Shown: positions 16,803-25,030, numbered from the stretch's first letter. The stretch is 43,427 nucleotides of DNA from Dehalococcoidia bacterium (GCA_021296055.1 JAGWBE010000014.1:1-43427); one strand, 5' to 3'. Made by a program: numbers and translations. The notes: generated from the letters alone by a model not told the origin.

Positions 16803-17150
16803 ATGACCGCCAAGGTCACGTTCCTGTACTACGCCAAGTGAACCGCTTGTCGGCGAGCGAGGGAGTTCCTCTCGCAAGCGGACGCGCAGGTTACCGAGCG
16901 CGAGTTCTTCAAGCAGCCCCTCTCCAAGCAGGAGACGCTCGACCTGCTGGCCGGAGGATCGCCCCGCGACCTCTTCAACTTCAAGTCGCAAACCTTCAAG
17001 GCGTCCGGCATGGACGCCGAGGCGCTCTCCGACGACGACCTGCTCGACCTCCTCGCCCAGGAGCCGCGCTACTTCAGACGCCCCGTCGCGATAGTGAACG
17101 GGCGCCTCATCCCAGGCGCCGTCGAGAAGGTTCTGGCGGAGACGTTGTGA
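16803..17150 (+). CDS. ArsC/Spx-family thioredoxin-fold selenoprotein (in-frame TGA = Sec13)
   Basis: 115 residues if the TGA at 16839-16841 is read as selenocysteine. The N-terminus reads VTFLYYAK-U-TACRRAREFL, matching the ArsC/Spx active site (strand, then C-x-x-C/S-R, then helix), with Sec13 where the catalytic cysteine belongs and Cys16 as partner: a UxxC redox motif. After the TGA the frame stays open for 102 codons and keeps family features: QPLSKQETLDLL, then SDDDLLDLLAQEPRYFRRPVAIVNGRLIPG near the C-terminus, equivalent to the conserved P-x-RRP segment. A ribosome site precedes the ATG and a SECIS-like hairpin follows the TGA. The role is probably a thiol-disulfide or arsenate-type reductase. 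Standard gene callers would miss it. No selA, selB, selD or tRNA-Sec is in the window. Confidence 0.85.
16842..16882 (+). promoter_or_regulatory. Bacterial SECIS-like stem-loop just after the UGA codon
   Basis: A perfect 7-bp outer stem, CCGCTTG (16843-16849) with CAAGCGG (16875-16881), encloses an inner stem CGAG/CTCG and a short AGG/CCT stem, with apical loop GAGTT (16863-16867). The apical loop begins 22 nt after the UGA and its first base is G, as in known bacterial SECIS elements that bind SelB. Small bulges interrupt the 5' side. Folding was done by eye. Confidence 0.7.
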
Positions 17151-17205
17151 TGCTTTTGCGTTCGAACAGCATGCCCTGGCCACACTGCGGACTGCGCCGC
17201 GCGCC

Positions 17206-18933
17206 GTGAGCATCCGCATCCTCGAACCCGCCGTCGCATCCGCCATCGCCGCCGGCGAGGTCATCGAACGCCCCGCCGCCGTCGTCAAGGAGCTGGTCGA
17301 AAACTCCATCGACGCAGGCGCCTCGCGGGTGGCGATTGAGATTGAGCAGGGCGGATTGAAGCGCATCCGCGTTGCCGACGACGGCGTGGGCATCGCGCCC
17401 GGCGACCTCGAGACGGCGTTCCAACGCCATGCCACCTCCAAACTGCGCACGCTGGACGACCTAGATGCGCTCCGGACGCTCGGCTTCCGGGGCGAGGCGC
17501 TGCCCAGCATCGCCGCCGCCGCCCGCGTCCGCCTGGTCAGCCGCCAGGCCGACGGCGAGGGCGCCGCCATCGAGTTGGAGGCGGGCAGCGTGCTCTCCAA
17601 AGGCCCCGCCGGCGCGCCCCCTGGCGTGACGGTGAGCGTGGAGGCGCTCTTCTCGGCGCTGCCTGCGCGTCTCAAGTTCCTGCGCTCCACCGGCGCGGAA
17701 ACAGGCCGTGTCCGCCATGCCGTCGAGAACCTCGCCCTTGCCTATCCCAACGTCGCCGTGATCTTCTCCGCCGATGGCAAGACGCTCCTCCGCACGCCCG
17801 GCGGCGGAGCGCCGCGCGACGCCTTCGCCGCCGTCCACGGCGCGGAGTTGGCGGAGGCGATGCTCGACCTCGCGCCCTCGCCCGCCGCGCCTTTTCGCGT
17901 GACGGGCCTCATCTCGCCGCCCGCCCACAGCCGCCCCAACCGCGCCGCCATACGCCTGTTCGTCAACGGGAGATGGGTGCAGAGTCGCGCCCTCTCCGTC
18001 GCGGTCGAGGAGGCCTACGCCGGGCTGCTGATGCAGGGACGCTACCCCATCGCCGTCGTGATGATCGAGGCGCCGCCCCACGAGGTGGACGCCAACGTCC
18101 ATCCCAACAAGCGCGAGGTGCGCTTCGCGCGCGAAGGCGACGCCTTCTCCAGCGTCCAGCGCAGCGTGCGCGAGAGCCTGCTCGCCGCCGTTCCCGTCGT
18201 CGACGCGCGCCCCTTCGAGCGCCCTGCCGCTCCTGACGGCGCGCTCCCGGCGGCCAACCCCTTCTCCTTCACCGTCGCCGCCTCGCCAACCCCGCCGCCG
18301 CTGCCCTTTGGCCTCGGCGACGGCGCTGCCGCGCCTCAGCCCGCGCCTGCGGCGGCGGATGCCGCCATGCCGCGCCTGCGGGTGCTTGGCCAAGTGTCCA
18401 ACACCTACATCGTCGCCGAAGGTCCCGACGGCATGTACCTGGTCGACCAGCACGCCGCCCACGAATCGGTGCTCTACTACCGCTTGCTGCGCCAGTGGGA
18501 GGAGGACGAGCCGGACGTTCAACTACTGCTGGAGCCGCAGGCGTTGGAGGCGACGCCGGAGCAACAGGAGCGCTTGACCGCGCGCCTCGACAACCTGCGG
18601 CGCTACGGATTCGGCATCGAGGAGTTCGGCGGCGCGTGGCTCGTGCGCTCCGTCCCCGCCATGGGGCGCTCCGTGGACGCGGGAGTGCTCATCGCCGACC
18701 TACTCGCCGAGAGTGACGCCTCGCCGACCGGCGGAGAGGCGCATCGAGCGATGGCCTCCAGCATCGCCTGCCACAGCGCGATTCGCGCGGGCCAAGCCCT
18801 CGACCAGCAGGAGATGACCGCCCTCGTCCAAGCGCTCGAGGCCTCGCCCGGCCCGCCCCACTGCCCCCACGGGCGCCCGACCGCCATCCGCCTCACTACG
18901 GGGATGCTTGAGCGCGAGTTCGGCCGCGTCTGA
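17206..18933 (+). CDS. mutL: DNA mismatch repair protein MutL
   Basis: 575 residues from a GTG at 17206. The GHKL ATPase domain (1 to about 330) has KELVENSIDAGA with Glu29 and Asn33 (E. coli numbering), DDGVGI, RHATSKL and GFRGEALPSI. A proline-rich linker (about 345-385) leads to a C-terminal dimerisation domain with the endonuclease-type motifs: DQHAAHE, ACHSAIRAG and CPHGRP. The DQHAx2Ex4E motif ends in Tyr instead of the final Glu (DQHAAHESVLYY), which may weaken nicking. No mutS is in the window. It lies 55 bp after the selenoprotein gene and 5 bp before the RdgB-like gene, suggesting one operon. Confidence 0.95.
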   Translation: MSIRILEPAVASAIAAGEVIERPAAVVKELVENSIDAGASRVAIEIEQGGLKRIRVADDGVGIAPGDLETAFQRHATSKLRTLDDLDALRTLGFRGEALPSIAAAARVRLVSRQADGEGAAIELEAGSVLSKGPAGAPPGVTVSVEALFSALPARLKFLRSTGAETGRVRHAVENLALAYPNVAVIFSADGKTLLRTPGGGAPRDAFAAVHGAELAEAMLDLAPSPAAPFRVTGLISPPAHSRPNRAAIRLFVNGRWVQSRALSVAVEEAYAGLLMQGRYPIAVVMIEAPPHEVDANVHPNKREVRFAREGDAFSSVQRSVRESLLAAVPVVDARPFERPAAPDGALPAANPFSFTVAASPTPPPLPFGLGDGAAAPQPAPAAADAAMPRLRVLGQVSNTYIVAEGPDGMYLVDQHAAHESVLYYRLLRQWEEDEPDVQLLLEPQALEATPEQQERLTARLDNLRRYGFGIEEFGGAWLVRSVPAMGRSVDAGVLIADLLAESDASPTGGEAHRAMASSIACHSAIRAGQALDQQEMTALVQALEASPGPPHCPHGRPTAIRLTTGMLEREFGRV

Positions 18934-18938
18934 CCCGT

Positions 18939-19580
18939 ATGGCCCAGCGCCTGCTCCTCGCCACGACGAATCCCGCCAAGGCCGCGCTGCTGCGCCGTCT
19001 CTGCGACGGAACTGGCTTCGCCCTCGCAGACGCTTCCGAGACGGCGCCGCCCGCCGTTGCCGAGACGGCGAACAGCCACCTCGCCATCGCCGTACAGAAG
19101 GCCGCCGCCTGGTCGCGCGCGCGCGGCTGCCTGGCCGTCGCCAGCGACGGCGGCATAGCCATACCCGCGTTGGAGGCCGTCGCACCGAGGGCGTGGGAGA
19201 GCCGCCTCACCAAGCGCGCCACCGGCGAAGAGGGCGTGTCCGACCTCCAACGTGCCCAACGCCTGCTGCGCCTGGCGCGAGACTTGCGCGGCGCTCAGCG
19301 GGCAGCGAGCCGCGTCGAAGCTGTTGCCGTCGCACGAGGCGGCGCGCTGCTGGGCGCGTGGCAGGCGGCGGGCTTCCAAGGGACGCTAGCTGAGGACGCG
19401 CAGCCTCCGCGCTGCGGAACGAACGGCGCGTGGGTGGAGAGCGTCCTGCTAGCCCCCGACGGCCGCCGCTACTGGCAGCTGACTTCCGACGACCTCGCCG
19501 CCTACGATGAACCGTGGCAGACGCTAGCCGCCCCCGTCCGTGCCCTCCTCCTCCGTCTAGCAGAGGCGGGAGAAAGGTAG
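18939..19580 (+). CDS. Divergent RdgB/HAM1-like nucleoside triphosphate pyrophosphatase
   Basis: 213 residues; its ATG lies 5 bp after the mutL stop. The N-terminus RLLLATTNPAKAALLRRL matches the ITPase start (ATxNxxK), AETANSHLAIAVQKA matches the E-NA-KA helix, and AVASDGGIAIPAL stands where canonical enzymes have DDSGLxVxAL. The second half is poorly conserved. RdgB removes ITP, XTP and related oxidised nucleotides from the pool, a fitting partner for MutL. The replacement of the first Asp-Asp by Ser-Asp may alter metal binding, so the reaction is uncertain. Confidence 0.6.
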   Translation: MAQRLLLATTNPAKAALLRRLCDGTGFALADASETAPPAVAETANSHLAIAVQKAAAWSRARGCLAVASDGGIAIPALEAVAPRAWESRLTKRATGEEGVSDLQRAQRLLRLARDLRGAQRAASRVEAVAVARGGALLGAWQAAGFQGTLAEDAQPPRCGTNGAWVESVLLAPDGRRYWQLTSDDLAAYDEPWQTLAAPVRALLLRLAEAGER

Positions 19581-19660
19581 AGGATCCGCCCATCCGGCGT
19601 TCCCGCCTCAGGAGACATTTGCGCAGCTAGGAGAGCTCCCTTCCATACGCTCCCGCGGAG

Positions 19661-19850
19661 GGAGACCCTTGCGTAACCCCAAACCTCTTCAAGCACAAAG
19701 CGCCGAGGGGCGGCTAGCCCCTCGGCTGGGGGCGTGGGGGTATCCCCCACAAGAACCTTTTTTGTCTCTTTGAGGGGTGAGGGGTAGGACGGTGAAGTAG
19801 TTACACGACGTTCTCCGAAAGCGGGAATCTCGCTTCGATTCGGGTGGGCG
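19661..19850 (+). repeat. MITE-like repeat family A, copy 2
   Basis: The core CCGAGGGGC / GCCCCTCGG hairpin, the GTGGGGG-TAT-CCCCCAC hairpin and the CTTTTTT run are intact. The inverted ends (GGAGACCCTTGCGTAAC left, TTACACGACGTTCTCCG right) are degenerate. The tail ends in CGCTTCGATTCGGG. The rest of this gap (19851-19948) shows nothing recognisable. Confidence 0.8.
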
Positions 19851-19948
19851 GCATTTAGACAGCAGGGATGCCAGGGCGGGCGGCAGATTTACGCAGCAGT
19901 CTCTGAACTGGGGAACGGCGGATGAGTAGGCAAGGCGCGCCGCGCCCA

Positions 19949-21252
19949 CTACGCCGCGAACATCGGCGCCTTGCCGCGCCCGTAGCGGCGGCGCACATAC
20001 CCCGCCGCTACAACGCGGCCATCGGGCTGGCATAAACCACCCCCGACCGCACTCCGAACGGGTCCGCCACGAGCCCTGACGCCAGCGGCCCCAACGCTGT
20101 GAACGCCGAGATGCCGCCGTAGATGATCGACACCGTCGTCGCCTGCACATTGTCGCCCCCAACGTCGCAAGCCGCCGTAACCAGCAAAGCCGTCGTCGAG
20201 AACAGGAACGCGCCTGCCACGGCCAGGCCAAGCAGGAACATCGGCCCTTCGCCCGTCAGGTACAGCGTCAGCAGCGCCCCCGCCAAGCCGAACAGCGCGG
20301 GCACAATCACCGTCCACCGGCCCACTCTATCGAGCAGGTAGCCCATCACCGGCTGCGCGCCGATGCCCACCACCTGCGCCAGCGTCACGTATGCCCCCAC
20401 CGTGAAGGTGGACTTGTCTAGGTCCTCGCGCACGTACACGGGCAAGAAGGTGAAGATTGCCGACTGCGCCGCCGCGAACGCCCCCGCGGCCGCCAGCACC
20501 AGCAGCATCTGCGGCGACGCCGCCAGCCCCGCGAACCCTCGCGCGTAGTCCGCGACGGTGCTGCTTCCCGACTCGATGGGGAACCTGCGCGTTAGCAGCC
20601 AAAGCACGAGCGCCGCGATCGCTAGCGGGATGAACCCCACCTGCAACACCATCCGCCACGACATGACCAGCAGCAGCGCGCCCGCCAGCAGCGGCCCCAG
20701 CGTCTCGCCGATGCTGGCGCCCGTCCCATGCAGCGATATGGCGAGTCCTCGCCGGTCGTAGTAAACGCGCGACAGCACGCCCAGCGCGGGCGGATGGTAC
20801 GCCGTGAACAGCATCGACGTGAGCGAGGCGTAGATGGTCGCGTCGATGATGTTGACGGAGCGCGCCAGCGCGATTTGGAACACGCCGATGAACACCAGAA
20901 TCCCCGCCAACATCGGCGAGAAGCGCTTGGTGTAGCGCTCCGCGAAGAAGCCCGAGGGGATGTTGGAGACACCGCCTGCGACCGAGCGGAAGGTGGAGAA
21001 TGCGCCCAGGCCTGTGTTGGAGAGGGCGAGGGAGGCTTTGATCTCGGGCAGGAGGATGAAGAAACCGGACGCGAACACATGCTTGACCGCGTGGCCAAGC
21101 ACGATGGCCCAAAGCAAGGAGCGGGAGCCGGGCGGGCGTCCGGCGTCGGACGAGGTGTTCAGAGGCGCAACTGCGCCCGCGCTGACCGCGTGCTCCGCAT
21201 TGGCGGGTAGGGCCTGGCTAGCGGGGCGGTCAGGCGGGCGCGCCGATTCCAT
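19949..21252 (-). CDS. MFS transporter (Fsr-like), probable frameshift near the C-terminus
   Basis: The uninterrupted frame runs 21252 to a stop at 20008 (414 residues). It has about 12 hydrophobic segments, a MFS loop-like DRVGR between helices 8 and 9, and a family feel of fosmidomycin-resistance-type exporters (HAVKHVFASGFFILLPEIK in helix 1, AYHPPALGVLSRVYY in helix 4-5). The frame stops within what should be helix 12, at SPMAAL. In the -1 frame the sequence continues VAAGYVRRRYGRGK... to a stop at 19949, a natural end to helix 12 and a basic tail. One missing G near 20008 would explain this. Substrate unknown. Confidence 0.8.
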
Positions 21253-21282
21253 AGGTAGCGTCCGCCTACGGTGGGCGGGGAG

Positions 21283-21600
21283 CTACTCGGCCGCTGCGGC
21301 GATCTCCTCGCTGGTGCGGCGGCGCCGCCGCCGGCGAGGCTCTCCGGTGTCCAGCCAGAAGATGACCGTGTCGTCCTTGGTGCGCTTGACCACCAGCTCC
21401 CGGCCCAAGTATTGGGCGGCGGCGGTGAGGCGGCGGCGGACGGCGGTGACCGACTCGCCCGGGTTGGGAGTCAGCTTTCCGGCCTGGCCCATCTCCACCT
21501 GCTCCACGTACTCCACGTACTGGCGAATGAGCTGCGCGCGCTTGCCCGTGCCGCTCTGCAACTGCGCTTCGCCGAGCGAAAGCCTCTGAAACTCGGGCAT
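21283..21600 (-). CDS. Small protein of unknown function with a basic C-terminal stretch
   Basis: 105 residues from the ATG at 21600, chosen because AAGGAGG lies 8 bp upstream. A longer frame reaching 21783 has no ribosome site. It has an N-terminal helix (LIRQYVEYVEQVEMGQ), a middle helix with NPGESVTAVRRRLTAAAQYLG, a strand pair VVKRTKDDTVIFWLD and then seven arginines in a row before RTSEEIAAAAE. The charge suggests nucleic-acid or acidic-partner binding, but no family was recognised. Transcribed alone from an AT-richer upstream region. Confidence 0.7.
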   Translation of the reverse strand: MPEFQRLSLGEAQLQSGTGKRAQLIRQYVEYVEQVEMGQAGKLTPNPGESVTAVRRRLTAAAQYLGRELVVKRTKDDTVIFWLDTGEPRRRRRRRTSEEIAAAAE

Positions 21601-21673
21601 AGAGAAAGCCTCCTTTTGCTCCATAGAACAGCGCGTTCTCGCACGCCATTCGCTGTTGATTTGCGCACCTATA

Positions 21674-21702
21674 TGAATACCACAGGCCAACCACGATTGC
21701 AA
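21674..21702 (-). promoter_or_regulatory. Candidate promoter of the small basic protein gene
   Basis: On the minus strand TTGCAA (21702-21697) and TATTCA (21679-21674) are 17 bp apart in an AT-rich patch unusual for this GC-rich DNA. The -10 hexamer is weak. Transcription would begin about 65 nt before the ATG at 21600. Confidence 0.3.
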
Positions 21703-21818
21703 ATCTCGCTTGGTAATCGCCGAATACGACGCTCCCAGACGCTCTCCTACCCCACTCCTCCGCCCCGCCCCGCCCGTTGCCACGCGCGCCGACGCGCCCC
21801 ATAATCGCAGCCTAGCCT

Positions 21819-23129
21819 ATGGCGAACGATAGCCAAAACGCCGCTCCCTCGGGGCGCCTCCGACTGCCTCCCGCTTTCCACTACCCCGCCTACCGCGTCT
21901 ACTGGGGCGGCAGCCTTGCGTCCATCCTCGGCTTCCAAGTCTTCCTCTTCTCCCAGTTCAACCTCATCCACCACCTCACCGGCTCCGCCGCCTTCATCGG
22001 CGTAACCGGCGCCGCATCCGCCGTCCCCTCCATCTTCCTCAACCTCTACGGCGGCGTCGTGGCCGACAGGATGGACCGCCGCCGCTTGCTCCTAGCGACG
22101 CAGTTGATCAACGCCGCAGTTATGGCGCTGCTCGGCGCGCTCACCTTCGCGGGCCGCGTCGAGCCGTGGCACGTCATCGCCGTGTCGTTCGTCAGCGGCG
22201 CCGTGTTCGCCTTCGACAACCCCGCGCGCCAATCCCTCTACCCGCGCCTCGTCGCGCGTGAGGCGCTCACCAGCGCCGTCGCCTTCCAGTCGGTCATCTG
22301 GCAGGGCACGCGGATGATTGGGCCGGGCATCGCCGGCCTCATCGTCGCCAACGTCGGCGGCGACGAGACGCTCGGACTGGCGTCGGGCTTCTACTTCGCC
22401 GCCGCCGGCTTCTTCGTCATGGCCCTCGCTATGACCCGCCTCCGCATCCCCGGCGGCGACAACCAAACGGGCGGCGGCGCCTCCGGCATGCAAGCGCTCG
22501 CCGAGGGCTTGGGCTTCATCCGCCGCGATCCCGTCGTCCGCTTCCTCATCCTCATGTCCTTCGCCAACGCCTTCTTCGGCGGCGCCCACCTCATCCTTAT
22601 GCCCGCCGTCGCGTCGGACGTGCTCGGCGTCGGACGCGACCTCCAAGGCTGGCTGCTGGCGTCGGGCGGAGCGGGCGCGCTGAGCGTTACGCTCGTCGTG
22701 GGCACGCGCCGCCGCGTGCGCGCCCCCGCCGCCATGATCATCGGCGGCGCTACGCTCTACGGACTCCTCCTCGCCGCCTTCGCGCTCACCGCCGAATGGG
22801 TCGGCTCCTACCCCCTGGCGCTCGTCCTCGTGCTGGCGATGGGCGTAACCCAATCCGCCTATATGATCACCATCATGAGCTCGCTGATGATGGCCACGCC
22901 CGACCATATGCGCGGGCGCGTGTTGGGCGTGTTCGGCATCACCTACGCGATGCTGCCGCTGTCTGGACTTCAAGCGGGCATCTTAGCCGAGTTCATCGGC
23001 GTGCCTATGGCGCTCGCCATCGGCGGCTTCATCGTCTCCTTCATCGCCGTCGCTTTCGCCGCCGCAAATCCCAAGATACGCGCCCTGGGCCGCCAACAGC
23101 CCGAACCGCAGGCCGCGGCGGTGGGGTAG
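21819..23129 (+). CDS. MFS transporter (EntS/MFS_3 type)
   Basis: 436 residues with about 12 membrane segments. The loop between helices 2 and 3 reads GGVVADRMDRRRLLL, the standard MFS G-x-x-x-D-R-x-x-R-R signature. FDNPARQSLYPRLVAREAL in helix 4-5 is typical of the MFS_3 (enterobactin exporter-like) branch. Such exporters release small molecules, but nothing here identifies one. The amidohydrolase starts 7 bp after its stop. Confidence 0.88.
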   Translation: MANDSQNAAPSGRLRLPPAFHYPAYRVYWGGSLASILGFQVFLFSQFNLIHHLTGSAAFIGVTGAASAVPSIFLNLYGGVVADRMDRRRLLLATQLINAAVMALLGALTFAGRVEPWHVIAVSFVSGAVFAFDNPARQSLYPRLVAREALTSAVAFQSVIWQGTRMIGPGIAGLIVANVGGDETLGLASGFYFAAAGFFVMALAMTRLRIPGGDNQTGGGASGMQALAEGLGFIRRDPVVRFLILMSFANAFFGGAHLILMPAVASDVLGVGRDLQGWLLASGGAGALSVTLVVGTRRRVRAPAAMIIGGATLYGLLLAAFALTAEWVGSYPLALVLVLAMGVTQSAYMITIMSSLMMATPDHMRGRVLGVFGITYAMLPLSGLQAGILAEFIGVPMALAIGGFIVSFIAVAFAAANPKIRALGRQQPEPQAAAVG

Positions 23130-23135
23130 GGCGCC

Positions 23136-23981
23136 GTGACCGCGAGTATTCAGCCCGGTGCCATGGACGCCCACTGCGCGTTCCGCGACCCCGCTCGCGC
23201 CCAATCCCTCCCTGGCGCCGCGCCCGAGCCTGACGCGGCCTTCCTCCCCGGCCACCTCGCCCCGCTGCTGGAGGCGAGCGGCGTCGAGCGCGCCATCGTC
23301 GTGCAGACGCATCCGCCGGACGAGGAGGGCGACTGGCTGCTAGACGCGGCGGGCGCCGCCCCGTTCGTTGCGGGCGTTGTCGCGTGGCTCGACCTCGCCT
23401 CGCTTGACGCGCTCGCCCGCCTAGAGAGCCTTGCCCGCCATCCCAAGCTCAAAGGTGTCCGGTGCGACGCGGAGCGCGAGGTCGCCAACGATTGGCTCCT
23501 GCGCGACGACCTGCAGCCCGCTCTACGCGCCCTCGCCGAGCGCGAACTGACGCTAGACCTGGCCGTCTCAACGCGCCATCTGCGCCGACTGCCGGAGTTG
23601 GCCGCACGCTACCCGCGCCTGCGGTTCGTCATCGAGCATATGGCGCGTCCGCGCGTGGACTTAGGGCAGACGGAGCCATGGGGCACGATGATGCGCGCCG
23701 CCGCCGCCTGCCCCAACGTCTGGTGCAAGGTCTCCGGCCTTCTGACGCCGGGCGTGAGCGTGCGCGCCCAAACCGCGCGCCTGCGCTCCTTCGCCGCGCC
23801 CCTGGTGCGAACGTTCGGGTTCGAACGCCTGATGTTCGGCAGCGACTGGCCCGCAAGCGCCCAAGCTGCTCCCTACGACCAAACGCTCGCGGCGGCTATC
23901 GAAGCCGTCGGCCCCGCCTCCGACGCCCAACTCCGTCGCTTCCTCGGCGCCGCAGCCGCCGAGTGCTACCGCCTGGACTAG
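23136..23981 (+). CDS. Amidohydrolase-family TIM-barrel protein lacking the second His of HxH
   Basis: 281 residues from a GTG. It belongs to the amidohydrolase-2 group (lactonase and decarboxylase-like enzymes such as LigI). The motif D-x-H near the N-terminus is DAHCAFRDP, so the expected H-x-H has lost its second histidine. The middle histidine (FVIEHMARP) and the C-terminal aspartate region (LMFGSDWP) are kept. LigI-like enzymes often work without bound metal, so activity may remain. An in-frame ATG at 23163 is a possible start but would remove nothing essential. Co-transcribed with the MFS gene, facing the extradiol dioxygenase 6 bp away. Confidence 0.82.
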   Translation: MTASIQPGAMDAHCAFRDPARAQSLPGAAPEPDAAFLPGHLAPLLEASGVERAIVVQTHPPDEEGDWLLDAAGAAPFVAGVVAWLDLASLDALARLESLARHPKLKGVRCDAEREVANDWLLRDDLQPALRALAERELTLDLAVSTRHLRRLPELAARYPRLRFVIEHMARPRVDLGQTEPWGTMMRAAAACPNVWCKVSGLLTPGVSVRAQTARLRSFAAPLVRTFGFERLMFGSDWPASAQAAPYDQTLAAAIEAVGPASDAQLRRFLGAAAAECYRLD

Positions 23982-23987
23982 CGCCGC

Positions 23988-24932
23988 CTACCGCGATGCG
24001 GGCGTGGGCGGCGCGTTCGGCGACGCCAGGAACTTCCGCACCGCCTCGCGCTCCTCCTCCGTCTCCGGCTTCTCCGGGCGGCGGTGCCCCCACATCGAGA
24101 AGCGGTCGTGCTTCGTCACCTGCCAGTTGGCGTCGTCCACCGTCCGACCGCCCCAGCCGTACTCCACGCCGAACCCGCTGGGCGTCTCCATGTAGAAGGA
24201 GATCATGTGGTCGTTGGTGTGGCGGCCCAGGCGCTGCGTGATCCACACGCCCTGCTCGTCCGCGATGTCGTAGGCGCGGCCAACGTCGTCGATCGAGTTC
24301 AGCTCGATCATGAAGTGGCCGATGTGCTTGGCCGACGGGCGGTTGGACACCACCGCCGTGTGCTCGCGCGGGTTGCAATGGAAGAAGCGCTCGACGCCGT
24401 CCGCGCCCGCGTCGCTGGGCTTGAAGCCCAGACACTCGGTGAGGATCTGCACCACTCGCTCGAAGTCCTCCGCCCGCTCCGGCGCGAGCCCCACGTGGCC
24501 CAGGCCCAACTCGCCCGTCTTGAACCCGGTGATGGGACGGCCGGGGCTGAAGGGGCGCTCGAACAGCACGTGCGGGCCGACATAGACCTCCATGTTCAGC
24601 CCGCTCACCTCGAACTTCACCATGTCGGAGACGTGGCGGTTGGCCAGCTCCTCCGGCGTAGCTTGGGAGTACTCCACGCCTGCCGCCAGCAGCTTCACCT
24701 TCACCTCCTCGTACTGCTCGCGGTTGGGCGTCTGCCAGCCCACGTAGAGCATGTCGTCGGCGCCTGACGGCGCGAGCGCCACCCGGTGATGGTGCTCGTC
24801 CATCCGCAGGTACACCGTCCCGTCCTCCGCGTGCTCGATAGCCTCCATCCCCAGCACGTTCGTGGCGAACTCCTCCCAAGCGTCCACGTCGCTGACGCCC
24901 AATCCCAGGTAGCCGAGTTGCGATACTGGCAT
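23988..24932 (-). CDS. Type I extradiol (catechol) dioxygenase, BphC/HsaC-like
   Basis: 314 residues in two VOC domain pairs. It cleaves a catechol ring next to the hydroxyls using Fe(II). The iron ligands are His146 (LGHVGL), His206 (IGHFMIE) and Glu257 (FGVEYGW), matching BphC in spacing. AAGGAG lies upstream of the ATG. It is not in an operon with an oxygenase; the Rieske genes are 1 kb away and on the other strand. Ring substrates such as dihydroxybiphenyl or steroid-derived catechols are plausible but unproven. Confidence 0.9.
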   Translation of the reverse strand: MPVSQLGYLGLGVSDVDAWEEFATNVLGMEAIEHAEDGTVYLRMDEHHHRVALAPSGADDMLYVGWQTPNREQYEEVKVKLLAAGVEYSQATPEELANRHVSDMVKFEVSGLNMEVYVGPHVLFERPFSPGRPITGFKTGELGLGHVGLAPERAEDFERVVQILTECLGFKPSDAGADGVERFFHCNPREHTAVVSNRPSAKHIGHFMIELNSIDDVGRAYDIADEQGVWITQRLGRHTNDHMISFYMETPSGFGVEYGWGGRTVDDANWQVTKHDRFSMWGHRRPEKPETEEEREAVRKFLASPNAPPTPASR

Positions 24933-25019
24933 GGCTCTACTCCTTGCTTGCGCGGTGTCTCGTGGTCAGGCTAAGCATACTCCCAATCGCGAGGGTAGGG
25001 TAGGATGCGCGCACTAGGA

Positions 25020-25030
25020 GGAGGCGCCCT
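25020..25030 (+). promoter_or_regulatory. Ribosome binding site GGAGGCGCCCT
   Basis: Identical leader to those of the genes at 4225 and 16803, ending right before the ATG at 25031. The shared GGCGCC palindrome after GGAGG is worth noting. Confidence 0.55.

Noticed and set aside
17171..17209. 12-codon frame MPWPHCGLRRAP whose stop overlaps the mutL GTG
   Set aside because: The overlap is suggestive of a leader peptide, but there is no ribosome site and the length is within chance.
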